Shown piece after piece: positions 25,898 through 34,180 of a stretch of 64,000 nucleotides of DNA. The DNA comes from Prauserella rugosa (lineage in GTDB: Bacteria; Actinomycetota; Actinomycetes; Mycobacteriales; Pseudonocardiaceae): positions 1-64,000 of the forward strand of contig NZ_JOIJ01000011.1 of NCBI RefSeq assembly GCF_000719975.1, in the 5' to 3' direction. The translations under genes and the position numbers were made by a program. Under the pieces are notes generated by a model, which ran no database searches, was not told where the DNA came from, and worked only from the letters and a program-made list of their open reading frames with translations. Each line of letters opens with the position of its first letter. Position 1 is the first letter of the stretch.

Positions 25898-26002
25898 GCC
25901 GTGTTGCGCCCTCCCGACGCCGTGTTGCGCCTTCCGGACGCCGTGTTGCGCCCTCCCGTTGCCGTGTTGCACCTTCCCGTTGCCGTGTTGCGCCTTCCCG
26001 TC
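25898..26002. repeat. Five 21-bp tandem repeats (core GCGCAACACGGC on the minus strand)
   Basis: Exact 21-bp periodicity with units starting at 25898, 25919, 25940, 25961 and 25982. Each begins GCCGTGTTGC, then RCCYTYCCG and two or three variable bases. The array lies just after the LuxR-type stop codon. The same core and the same period recur, inverted, at 55181-55264. Confidence 0.85.
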
Positions 26003-26135
26003 GTGGCGACCACGGACTCAGACGTCGATCTCCTTGCTCGGCACAGGCGCGCGGACCGTCCACCGGCTGGCGTGCCGACTCGATCCGCGAGGTTGAGCTC
26101 CCAGGCTGTCGGTGCCGGCGGTTAGCGTCGACAGC

Positions 26136-27308
26136 GTGCTGACGACGCTGGCTGTGGAGAACTACCGTTCGTTGCGGGACCTGGTGTTGCCGTTGTCGCG
26201 GCTGACCGTGGTGACAGGGGCGAACGGCAGCGGCAAGTCGAATCTGTACCGGGCGTTGCGGTTGTTGGCGGACACGTCACGCAGTGGTGCGGTGGCGGCG
26301 CTGGCGCGCGAGGGTGGGTTGCCGTCGACGCTGTGGGCCGGGCCGGAGAAGGTCGGCCGCGCGGTGCGGGACGGCCGGACGCCGCCGCAGGGCACGACGC
26401 GCAACAAGCCCGTCGGGTTGCGGCTCGGCTTCACGGGTGACGACTTCGGCTACGCGCTGGATTTGGGAATGCCGACGCCTGGGGAGTCGGCGTTCAACCG
26501 CGACCCGGAGTTCAAACGCGAGTGCGTGTGGAGCGGCTCGGTGTTGCGGGACAAGGCGTTGTTGGCGGACCGTGCGGGCCCGGTGGTGCGGACGCGGGAG
26601 CAGAGCGGGGCGTGGGGCGCGGAGGCGTATCGGATCGCGCCGACGGACAGCATGTTGACGTCGTTCGCGGATCCGCGCGTGTCGCCGGAGGTGCTGGTGG
26701 TGCGGGAGCAGATCCGGTCGTGGCGGTTCTACGACCATTTCCGCACGGACGCCGAGGCGCCGGCGCGGCAAGTGCGGGTGGGGACGCGGACGCCGGTGCT
26801 GGACCATGACGGTGCCGACCTGCCGGCGGCGTTGCGGACGATCGAGGAGATCGGCGACGCGGACGCGTTGCACACGGCGATCGACAACGCGTTCCCGGGT
26901 TCGCGCCTGTCGGTGCGGTCGGGCGACGACGGCCGGTTCGAGCTCGAGTTCCACCAGCACGGGTTGTTGCGCCCGTTGTCGGCGGCAGAATTGTCGGACG
27001 GAACGTTGCGGTATCTGCTGTGGGTGGCGGCGTTGTTGAGCCCGCGCCCGCCGCAGTTGTTGGTGTTGAACGAGCCGGAAACGAGCCTGCACCCGAGTCT
27101 CCTGCCGGCCCTGGCGACGCTCATCGCGACGGCGGCGGAACGCACCCAGGTCGTCGTGGTCACCCACGCCCGCGACTTGGTCCGCGCCGTCGAGGCCTCC
27201 ACGGACGACGCGAGCCTGCTGGAGCTGGAGAAGGAGCTCGGAGCAACCGTCCTCGCCGACGCCCCAGGCATCCTCGACCGCCCACCCTGGCACTGGCCGA
27301 AGAGGTAG
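26136..27308 (+). CDS. AAA/SMC-like ATPase
   Basis: A 390-residue ATPase of the AAA_21/RecF-like group with a start at GTG 26136 (GTG 26112 is an alternative; a TAGCGT box at 26123 would fit a leaderless start at 26136). Walker A is GANGSGKSN near residue 30, after a LTTLAVENYRSLRDL strand. The ABC signature-like block is LSAAELSDGTLRYL, and Walker B reads LLVLNEPETSLHP with Asn where Asp is usual. A VVVVTHARDLV H-loop follows. There is no TOPRIM or nuclease partner adjacent. Stand-alone members of this group occur in defence loci, and the SNF2 helicase gene 150 bp downstream is on the same strand. Confidence 0.8.
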   Translation: MLTTLAVENYRSLRDLVLPLSRLTVVTGANGSGKSNLYRALRLLADTSRSGAVAALAREGGLPSTLWAGPEKVGRAVRDGRTPPQGTTRNKPVGLRLGFTGDDFGYALDLGMPTPGESAFNRDPEFKRECVWSGSVLRDKALLADRAGPVVRTREQSGAWGAEAYRIAPTDSMLTSFADPRVSPEVLVVREQIRSWRFYDHFRTDAEAPARQVRVGTRTPVLDHDGADLPAALRTIEEIGDADALHTAIDNAFPGSRLSVRSGDDGRFELEFHQHGLLRPLSAAELSDGTLRYLLWVAALLSPRPPQLLVLNEPETSLHPSLLPALATLIATAAERTQVVVVTHARDLVRAVEASTDDASLLELEKELGATVLADAPGILDRPPWHWPKR

Positions 27309-27459
27309 ACGGCACCAGCTCAGCTCGTCGACTTTCACCCGTTCGCTACGCAGACCGAAACGTTCGCGGTCGCCGGAACGACGATAGCGGCATGAATCAC
27401 GTCGGCACCGAACGGCTTGCGACAGGCCTTCGGCGCGTGAGTGCGCCGAGGGGGCACCG

Positions 27460-29709
27460 GTGACCATCCCGGCACTTTCCCCCAACCACCCACCTACCGC
27501 AGATGCCGCAGCGATCCGGGCGGCGAAGGGGAAGCTCGGTGAGCCCGCCAAGTTCGCACTCGACTACGCGCGCACGTTGGTCACGCGGGCGACTTCGATA
27601 CTCGGTGTTGCCGACGGCCTTCGCGACCGTGCACGGCGGCAGATCACGTGGCTTGCCAATCAACAGACGTACGAAGCGCTCGCCGCACGACCCGTCACCG
27701 ACCTCCGCGACCTGGTCGGCAGAGGCACCCGCCTGAACGCGCTGGCCGAGTCCGGATACGGCACGGTGGCCGACGTCCTCGATGCCACCCCTTACGAGCT
27801 CCGTTCTGCGCCAGGAGTCGGTGGGCGCAGTGCGGAGGAGGTGTCGGCGGCAGCTCGCCAGTTGGCCGACGAAGTGCGGTCCGGCGTCCGGGTCCGCTTC
27901 GACGTCGAGAACCAAACAGGCCCGCACACTCAGCTGTTGGCGACATTGACGGCGATCCGCCACGCCGATCACGCACGCGCCACTCTTCACGGACCGGTTC
28001 ACCAGTTCGCGAGCCATGCGTCACGGCTCTCTGCGTGGGCCCAGCCCACCACGGACCGCTCGGCAATGCGGTTCAAGCGGCGCGCGAAGAAGCAACCGGC
28101 CCTCGCCGCTTTGGCTCAACTCGACGCACTTCTCAGAGCACCAGAGACGGCACACCTTGTCCAATCTCTGGACTGGTACGAACGCGCCATCGTACCCGAG
28201 GCCTATACCGCAGACCGGCTGTGGCCGGACTACGCCAGCGACGCCGCCGGCTTCAACGCCCTCCTGTCCACGCTGGGCGGACATGGAGAAGATCCGGACA
28301 CGTCGGAGAGCGCGCAGGGATTCCTCCCCAGCGAACTCAGGCAGACGATCAGGGCAGTACCGCTCGACACCACACTACTCACCGCCACCCTGCGGAACTA
28401 TCAGGTCTTCGGCGCACAGTATGCGCTCCATCAGGAACACACGATTCTCGGTGACGAGATGGGCCTCGGTAAGACGGTCCAGGCTCTTGCTGCAGTCGCG
28501 CACATGGCTGCGAAGGGTCAAACGCGCTTTCTGGTGGTCTGCCCGGCGAGCGTCCAGATGAACTGGATCAACGAGATAGAGAAGCACACGGTACTGGACG
28601 CCCACAGTCTGCACGGCGCTGGGCGCGACGCCGCCACCCGACTCTGGTTGAGGGAGGGCGGTGTCGCGGTGACGACGTTCGGCACGTTGGGAAAGCTCGA
28701 CCAGGTGGCCGATGAAGGTATCGCCATGGTCATCGTCGACGAGGCACACGCCATCAAGAATCCCGAGACCCAACGTTCACAGGCTGTCGCAGCTGTTCTG
28801 ACCCAGGCGCAGCGCGCCTTGCTGCTGACCGGAACTCCGATGGAGAACCGGGTGGAGGAGTTCCGCAACCTCATCGACTACCTGCAGCCTGGTATCGCAC
28901 GGCGCCTTGATGCGGCGGACGCGCTGAGCGGTGCGCGACACTTCCGCCGTGCGGTTGCGCCGGTCTATCTTCGGCGCAACCAGGAAGATGTACTGACCGA
29001 GCTACCGGACAAGATCGAGGTCGAGGACTGGGTCCACCTCACTCCCGCGGATGAGGACGCCTATGCCCGGGCCGTGTCTGCGCGAAACCTGATGGCGATG
29101 CGGCAGGCCGCTTTTCACGCTGACGACTCGGCCAAGATGGACATGTTGGTGGAGATCGTCGAGGAAGCGCGCCAAGGTGACCTCAAAGTCCTCGTCTTCT
29201 CCTATTTCCTCGGAGTTCTGGAGAAGATTCAGCGCCGGCTCGGCGAGGCTGTGGTGGGGACTCTGACAGGATCGGTTGCTCCCGTCCAGCGGCAGCATCT
29301 CGTCGACACGTTCACGCGACGTACCGGGCACTCGGTGCTGCTGAGTCAGATCGAGGCGGGCGGGGTCGGACTGAACGTACAGGCGGCGTCGGTGGTCGTG
29401 ATCGCGGAACCGCAGTGGAAGCCCAGCATTGAGGAGCAGGCCGTCGCCCGTGCATACCGTATGGGCCAGATACGCAAGGTCCAGGTGCGCCGCCTACTTG
29501 CCAAGGGCAGCGTCGACGAACGTTTGCGTGAGATCCAAGAACACAAGAGCCTGTTGTTCTCCGAGTTCGCCCGCAAGAGCGACGCGAAGGAGGCGCATGC
29601 GGCAGCCGTGGACCCCGGCGAACACCGTCCTCAGGTACTCGACGACACGGCTGTCCCGGTTGAACATCGCATCATCGCCGCCGAACGGCACCGGCTCGGC
29701 ATCGATTGA
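27460..29709 (+). CDS. SNF2-family DEAD/DEAH helicase with N-terminal HhH-like region
   Basis: A 749-residue protein starting at GTG 27460 with GAGGGGG upstream. Residues about 75-135 contain a helix-hairpin-helix-like segment (LNALAESGYGTVADVLDATPYELRSAPGVG). The SNF2 core begins near residue 310: LRNYQVFGAQYAL, Walker A DEMGLGKTVQ, VVCPASVQMNW, the VDEAHAIKN box, LLLTGTPMENRVEE, and the C-terminal lobe with LVFSYFLGVLEK, QIEAGGVGLNVQAA and ARAYRMGQIRKV. SNF2 proteins of this size move along double-stranded DNA and are common in bacterial defence loci. A strong terminator follows. Confidence 0.88.
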   Translation: MTIPALSPNHPPTADAAAIRAAKGKLGEPAKFALDYARTLVTRATSILGVADGLRDRARRQITWLANQQTYEALAARPVTDLRDLVGRGTRLNALAESGYGTVADVLDATPYELRSAPGVGGRSAEEVSAAARQLADEVRSGVRVRFDVENQTGPHTQLLATLTAIRHADHARATLHGPVHQFASHASRLSAWAQPTTDRSAMRFKRRAKKQPALAALAQLDALLRAPETAHLVQSLDWYERAIVPEAYTADRLWPDYASDAAGFNALLSTLGGHGEDPDTSESAQGFLPSELRQTIRAVPLDTTLLTATLRNYQVFGAQYALHQEHTILGDEMGLGKTVQALAAVAHMAAKGQTRFLVVCPASVQMNWINEIEKHTVLDAHSLHGAGRDAATRLWLREGGVAVTTFGTLGKLDQVADEGIAMVIVDEAHAIKNPETQRSQAVAAVLTQAQRALLLTGTPMENRVEEFRNLIDYLQPGIARRLDAADALSGARHFRRAVAPVYLRRNQEDVLTELPDKIEVEDWVHLTPADEDAYARAVSARNLMAMRQAAFHADDSAKMDMLVEIVEEARQGDLKVLVFSYFLGVLEKIQRRLGEAVVGTLTGSVAPVQRQHLVDTFTRRTGHSVLLSQIEAGGVGLNVQAASVVVIAEPQWKPSIEEQAVARAYRMGQIRKVQVRRLLAKGSVDERLREIQEHKSLLFSEFARKSDAKEAHAAAVDPGEHRPQVLDDTAVPVEHRIIAAERHRLGID

Positions 29710-29750
29710 ACGGGCGAACGTTATGGCCGCTACGGTTCACCGACCCGCAC

Positions 29751-29789
29751 GGCTACGGTGCAGCAAGGTCGAACCGCTGCACCGTAGCC
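29751..29789. terminator. Perfect 14-bp stem-loop terminator
   Basis: Arms GGCTACGGTGCAGC (29751-29764) and GCTGCACCGTAGCC (29776-29789) with an 11-nt loop. It lies 42 bp after the helicase stop and before the convergent MmpS-like gene, so it can serve either strand. Confidence 0.75.
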
Positions 29790-29870
29790 CGTATTTCGCC
29801 ACCGAATACCGGACGTGGACACCGCCCAGCCTGCGTCAGTAGGTCCACTACCACCCTGCGGGCCCGAAGA

Positions 29871-30488
29871 TCAGCTGCCGAATCCGTCGCAGGAAGCCGT
29901 AGCGAACTCCCCCTGGGCGGTGCTGGATTTGGCGTCCTTACCGTCCACCGTCACCGTGCAGGTCACGCTGCCACCCTCGGCACCGGTCATCACGGTCAGG
30001 CTGCCGCCCTTCATCAGGCCCTTTGTCGTGAGTTCCTTCGACCAGGGCAGCTCGCTCACGTTCTCTTCGTTCGTCGACATGTTTCCGTCGCCGAACGTGG
30101 TGTAGCTGATCGACGCGTTGGGCGCGTCGCCCGTCACCTCGTACCGAACGGTCACCTCCCGGCCTGCCTCCTCATTGACGTCGTTGACGGCCTTACCGAA
30201 GGCTGCCGCCCACAAGATGCAGATCACGAGACCGATGACCGAACACACGACGCCGGCCAGGGCCAGCCCCTTGTTGGTCGCCTCACCGCGTTTGGCTCGG
30301 AAGAATCCGAGCAACGACAGAATCAACCCGAGGATCACCAAGGGCCATGCCACAATCCCGACCAGCGGGAGCGGCGAGAAAATCAAGCCGAGCAGGCCGA
30401 GAACGAAGCCGGCGGTACCGAGCCCGTTGCGAGGCTGGCGCGCAGGCTGTTCGACAGATCCCGCAGGATAAGGCTGCGATGATGCCAT
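29871..30488 (-). CDS. DUF4190 / MmpS-like membrane protein
   Basis: A 205-residue protein starting at ATG 30488 (AAGGAAG ten bases upstream; an earlier GTG at 30509 would contain that site). After a Pro/Gln-rich cytosolic leader there is a DUF4190-type pair of membrane helices: GTAGFVLGLLGLIFS, PLVILGLILSLLGFF, then LALAGVVCSVIGLVI. The exported C-terminal domain resembles MmpS/immunoglobulin-like folds: VRYEVTGDAPNASISYTTFG, ELPWSKELTT, VTCTVTVDGKDAKSSTAQGEFATASC with two cysteines. It belongs to a same-strand group with the sigma factor and a related protein upstream, so it may be part of a sigma-controlled envelope response. Confidence 0.75.
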   Translation of the reverse strand: MASSQPYPAGSVEQPARQPRNGLGTAGFVLGLLGLIFSPLPLVGIVAWPLVILGLILSLLGFFRAKRGEATNKGLALAGVVCSVIGLVICILWAAAFGKAVNDVNEEAGREVTVRYEVTGDAPNASISYTTFGDGNMSTNEENVSELPWSKELTTKGLMKGGSLTVMTGAEGGSVTCTVTVDGKDAKSSTAQGEFATASCDGFGS

Positions 30489-30653
30489 TTGGGTGACACT
30501 TCCTTTCACGCAAATTAGTACGCCTGTCGTTCGTCGCCACCGGTGTTCGTCGAGTTAACGCATGACACCGACTCGTTACCGGCGCGAGCCGAATCGGTGA
30601 CGTTGGCAATTAACGAGCAAGAATCGGCAGAAATGCGACACCGCCGACCACGG

Positions 30654-31505
30654 TCAGTACGTCCATTCCCATCCGGCGGGGCCGTTGATCAGCGTTCCGG
30701 GGTCGAGCGCGAGGGTTCCGCTTGCTTCCGGCACGACCAGTTCGATCGTTCCGCTGTACTTCTGATTCACCCCGAAGTTCATGGGCAGTGCCTTTTCCGG
30801 CGCCGTACAGGTACCGAACTCCGCCCGGTGTGAAACTCCGGACGAGTCGATCTCCACGAAGTTGTACGGGTTGAGCACTCCCGCAGCATCCATGGCGCTC
30901 ATCTGGTCGTCGCCGGTCGCCACGCGCACATGAAGGACGAGAGTGTGGCCGGATTCCGGCGGAAGGCCGTACGCATCACACCCGGGGTCGAGCTCGATCC
31001 GGTCAACCGTGAACGACGTTCCGGAACCGCCACCTTCGTCCCCGACCGGACCCGTCCACGCCTCGTCGCCCACGTTCATCGGCAAGTAGTTCCGCTCGTT
31101 CGTCTCGGGCTGGGCGATCTCGTCCACCGGCGATGGCGCAGGCAGCGAGGGGGCCGATCCGACGTCGGTCGGCGCGGCATCGAACGACGCTCCCACGTCC
31201 CGGGAGATCCGGTCCAGCTCGTCGACCACGTTCTTCTGAACCAGGACCGTGATCACCACGGCCGCGGCGCACAGAACCACACCGATTCCCGCCACGATCT
31301 TCCTCGTTCCGAAAAATCCGATCAGCCCGAGGACGAAACCCACGGCCGCGGCGATCGCCGTGATGTTATTGACGATGATCACCGGCGAGCCAACCACGCC
31401 GACGATGCCGAGAATCAGGCCGGCCCAGGCCAGCGCAACGAACTTGGGCGGTCTTCGCTCCGCAACGGCGGACGGATGCGGCTGCGGATGTGGATACGCG
31501 GACAT
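30654..31505 (-). CDS. Membrane-anchored DUF4190/DUF4352-like exported protein
   Basis: A 283-residue protein starting at ATG 31505 with AAGGGGA upstream. A His/Pro-rich leader (PHPQPHPSAVAERRPP) is followed by two or three membrane helices (LAWAGLILGIVGVVG, AIAAAVGFVLGLIGFFG, GIGVVLCAAAVVITVLV). A Pro/Ser linker then leads to an outer beta domain with SFTVDRIELDPGCDAYG, HTLVLHVRVATGDDQ, GTCTAPEKALPMNFGVNQKYSGTIELVVPE. The last part is the pattern of DUF4352/Telomeric-repeat-like extracellular immunoglobulin domains. The sigma factor gene lies directly upstream on the same strand (62 bp gap). Confidence 0.65.
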   Translation of the reverse strand: MSAYPHPQPHPSAVAERRPPKFVALAWAGLILGIVGVVGSPVIIVNNITAIAAAVGFVLGLIGFFGTRKIVAGIGVVLCAAAVVITVLVQKNVVDELDRISRDVGASFDAAPTDVGSAPSLPAPSPVDEIAQPETNERNYLPMNVGDEAWTGPVGDEGGGSGTSFTVDRIELDPGCDAYGLPPESGHTLVLHVRVATGDDQMSAMDAAGVLNPYNFVEIDSSGVSHRAEFGTCTAPEKALPMNFGVNQKYSGTIELVVPEASGTLALDPGTLINGPAGWEWTY

Positions 31506-31567
31506 GGGTGTCCCCTTCAATGGTTTGAAACGGTTGGTGAAAACTCGCGCGATTCCGGAATTGACTC

Positions 31568-32140
31568 TCAGGCGGCACAACGCTGTTCGGAGAGAATGCG
31601 TCGCAGCTTGTCGAGCGCGCGGTATTGGTTGACGCGAACCGCACTGGATGTCGAACCGACGACTCGCGCCACCTCGTCGGCCGACAGCCCCACAAGCAGG
31701 CGGAGCACCAGGATATTCCGCTGGGTCTCGGTCAATCTCTCGAGAAGCTTGCCGACCTGCTGTCGCTCGTCGTGCTGAAGCACCACGGTTTCCGGCTGCG
31801 GACCACGGTCCACAGTGGTCGGAATCTCCCCCACGGGCGTAACTGGTTCGCGCTGCCGCTTGCGATAGAAGTCGGCGACCTTGTGCGAGGCGATACCGAA
31901 CACGAACGAGATGAAGGCCGAGCTGTCCGGCCGGTACGACGGCAAAGCCTGCATGACCGCGATCAGCACCTCCTGCGTGACGTCATCCGCGGAGACGCAC
32001 GTACCCAGCCGAACACCTACCCGCGCCCTGCAGTACCGGGCGACGCGCGGCTGAATCGCACGCAGCAGTGCCGACACCGCAACCCGATCGCCACCGCGAG
32101 CAGCGAGCGCAAGCTCGTCGAAATCTTCCCCGGATTCCAT
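31568..32140 (-). CDS. SigD/ShbA-type RNA polymerase sigma factor
   Basis: A 190-residue sigma-70 family protein. The start at ATG 32140 is chosen because the conserved part begins MESGEDFDELALAARGGDR. Region 2 is seen as VSADDVTQEVLIAVMQALPSYRP and FISFVFGIASHKVADFYR. Region 4 is LLERLTETQRNILVLRLLVGLSADEVARVVGSTSSAVRVNQYRALDKLRR. This order and the AVRVNQYRAL helix match the SigD/ShbA group, which in other actinobacteria drives stringent-response or housekeeping sigma expression. No anti-sigma factor gene is recognised next to it; two membrane proteins follow on the same strand. It is divergent from the HTH-methylase. Confidence 0.88.
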   Translation of the reverse strand: MESGEDFDELALAARGGDRVAVSALLRAIQPRVARYCRARVGVRLGTCVSADDVTQEVLIAVMQALPSYRPDSSAFISFVFGIASHKVADFYRKRQREPVTPVGEIPTTVDRGPQPETVVLQHDERQQVGKLLERLTETQRNILVLRLLVGLSADEVARVVGSTSSAVRVNQYRALDKLRRILSEQRCAA

Positions 32141-32183
32141 CTCCGACCCCCTGACGTGAAGTGCGGCCACCAACGTGCACGCG

Positions 32184-32252
32184 CTGTTGACATCCACAGT
32201 CCAACACATGGACATGTTCACAGTCAACAGTCGTTTTCGAAGCTGGTATGCT
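32184..32252. promoter_or_regulatory. Divergent control region with an 8-bp dyad, direct repeats and a -10 box
   Basis: Between the sigma gene and the HTH-methylase, CTGTTGAC (32184-32191) and GTCAACAG (32223-32230) form an inverted pair. The words CACAGTCCAACA (32195-32206) and CACAGTCAACAG (32219-32230) form a direct repeat 24-25 bp apart. TATGCT (32247-32252) is a good -10 for the methylase with TCAACA as a weak -35 at 17 bp. The methylase has its own HTH domain, so autoregulation through these repeats is plausible. Confidence 0.4.
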
Positions 32253-32278
32253 CACAGGGGTGATAACCAGGAGGTGAC

Positions 32279-34180
32279 ATGTCAGACGGGACCTTGGTGA
32301 CAGCCGCGGAGATCGCGCGACTGGCAGGCGTGGGACGGGCAGCCGTGAGCAACTGGCGCAAGCGGCACCCAGACTTTCCCGAACCGGTCGTGGGCGCGCG
32401 GGGCACACCGACGTTCCGACTCGACGAAGTGCAGCGATGGCTACGTGCCCATGGGAAACCAGCTGGACTGTCCCCGGGCGACGTGGTGTGGCAGGCCCTG
32501 GACGCGGGCCGCGGTGACACCGCGACCGTCGAGCTGGCCGCCGACGTGGCCGCGCATCTGACCGGCGACAGAGACGTCACGCTTCCGGAGTCAGTCCGTA
32601 CGGCTCTGGCCGAGGTGGGCGACGTGTCGCCTGGTGAAGTGATCGAGTCGCTGTGTACGCGGACCTTCGACAAGCAGCAGCGACAACATCTCGTCACTCC
32701 CCCGCCGCTGGCGGAACTGATGGTGGAGCTGGCCGGGGACACGGAGTCCGTGTTCGACCCGGCATGCGGCGCGGGCAACATCCTTCGTGCCGCCGCGGAA
32801 TCCGGCGCGAAGACCCTCCTCGGCCAAGAGATCGACATCGCGACTGCCCGCCTCGCGCGCGCACGACTCGCAGACGACGGCGACGTCGAGGTCGTCGCCG
32901 GGGACGCGCTGCGCGACGACGCGTTCGCGGGGCGACGCTGTGATGCCGTCGTGTGCGATCCACCGTTCGGATACCGCGACTGGGGACACGAAGAGCTCGG
33001 TTTGGACGCGCGGTGGGAGTACGGACTGCCGGTGAAAGGAGAGCCGGAGCTCGCGTGGGTTCAGCACTGTCTCGCACACGCTTCGCCCGACGGTGCCGTG
33101 GTGGTGGCACTGCCGGCGAGCGCGGCAGGACGCCGGTCAGGTCGAGTGATCCGACAGGCACTCCTCCGCCGTGGCGCGTTGCGTGCGGTGATTGCGCTGC
33201 CCGCGGGCGTTCTCATGTCCACAGGCATCGCCTTGCACCTGTGGGTGTTGCGCAACCCGACCGAGCACGGCCCTGGACCGGTGCTGCTCGTCGACACGAG
33301 TCGTCATCGCCCGGCCCGACGTGGACAGGTCGATTGGTCGGCGATCAACCGGGATGTGCTTGCGGCCTGGGAAGAGTTCTGCGCGCAGGGCACGGTCGAG
33401 GAGGCGGCGGGCCGACATCGGACGGTCGAGCCGATCGACCTGTTGGACGAGGACGTCGACGTCACACCGTCGCGACATCTTCCGCAACCGCTTGCGGAAG
33501 TCGATCTTGAGGCTCTGGAGCGTGAGCGCGGCGAGTTGGCGCGAACCCTGGCGGAGCTGGACGACCTGCTGCCCACGGTCCGGAAGGCGACGGCAGTCGC
33601 GGGTGCGTACTCGACGATCAGCGAGTTGTCCCGGGTCGGCGCGCTGACGCTTCGGCAGCGGACGGGGCCGCTGGATGCAGCAGAGGATGGCAACGGGCCG
33701 CGGGTGTTGACAGGCCGCGACGTGGCGACAGGTCGGGAACCGGCGCTGCGCTACGCAGGGGCGGATCCGGACGAGCTGATCTCGTTGCAGCCGGGTGACC
33801 TCGTGGTGCCGCTGGTGGCGGCCGGCGACGGGACGCCGACGACGATGGTGGTCGAGGTCGACGATCTGGTGTTGGGTCCGAACCTGTCGCTGCTGCGCGT
33901 GGACGGCGACAAACTGGATGTGCACTTCCTCGCGGGACAGTTGCGCGCCAACAGCCGAGCCCGCGCGCTGAGCACCACGGCGTCGGGCGTGCACCGCCTG
34001 GACATCCGCCGTGCCGAGGTGCCGGTCCTACCGCTCGCACGACAACGCGAACTGGGCGAGGCGTTCCGCAGACTGGCCCTCTTCGAAACCCGCCTACGCC
34101 GGGCAGGTGACACGGGCCGTCACATCGCGACCCGCCTCACCACAGCCCTCGCCGACGGCACCATCGAACCGGCGGAGTAA
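32279..34180 (+). CDS. HTH-N6 adenine methylase-TRD fusion (paralogue A)
   Basis: A 633-residue protein starting at ATG 32279 behind a strong GGAGG. Residues 1-60 are a MerR-like HTH (LVTAAEIARLAGVGRAAVSNWRKRH, FRLDEVQRWLRAHG). About 110-330 form a type I-like N6 methylase: FDKQQRQHLVTPPPLAELM, SAM motif VFDPACGAGNILRAA, GQEIDIATARLAR, and motif IV CDPPFGYRDW (Asp instead of Asn). About 440-600 resemble an HsdS target-recognition half (LQPGDLVVPLVA, HRLDIRRAEVPVLPLARQRELG). It has no restriction subunit of its own. A paralogue reads inward from the other side of the island at 44298. Roles as a regulator or as an orphan modification enzyme are both possible. Confidence 0.85.
   Translation: MSDGTLVTAAEIARLAGVGRAAVSNWRKRHPDFPEPVVGARGTPTFRLDEVQRWLRAHGKPAGLSPGDVVWQALDAGRGDTATVELAADVAAHLTGDRDVTLPESVRTALAEVGDVSPGEVIESLCTRTFDKQQRQHLVTPPPLAELMVELAGDTESVFDPACGAGNILRAAAESGAKTLLGQEIDIATARLARARLADDGDVEVVAGDALRDDAFAGRRCDAVVCDPPFGYRDWGHEELGLDARWEYGLPVKGEPELAWVQHCLAHASPDGAVVVALPASAAGRRSGRVIRQALLRRGALRAVIALPAGVLMSTGIALHLWVLRNPTEHGPGPVLLVDTSRHRPARRGQVDWSAINRDVLAAWEEFCAQGTVEEAAGRHRTVEPIDLLDEDVDVTPSRHLPQPLAEVDLEALERERGELARTLAELDDLLPTVRKATAVAGAYSTISELSRVGALTLRQRTGPLDAAEDGNGPRVLTGRDVATGREPALRYAGADPDELISLQPGDLVVPLVAAGDGTPTTMVVEVDDLVLGPNLSLLRVDGDKLDVHFLAGQLRANSRARALSTTASGVHRLDIRRAEVPVLPLARQRELGEAFRRLALFETRLRRAGDTGRHIATRLTTALADGTIEPAE

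Noticed and set aside
25898..26002. CRISPR array
   Set aside because: Units are directly tandem at 21 bp with no unique spacers and no cas genes nearby.
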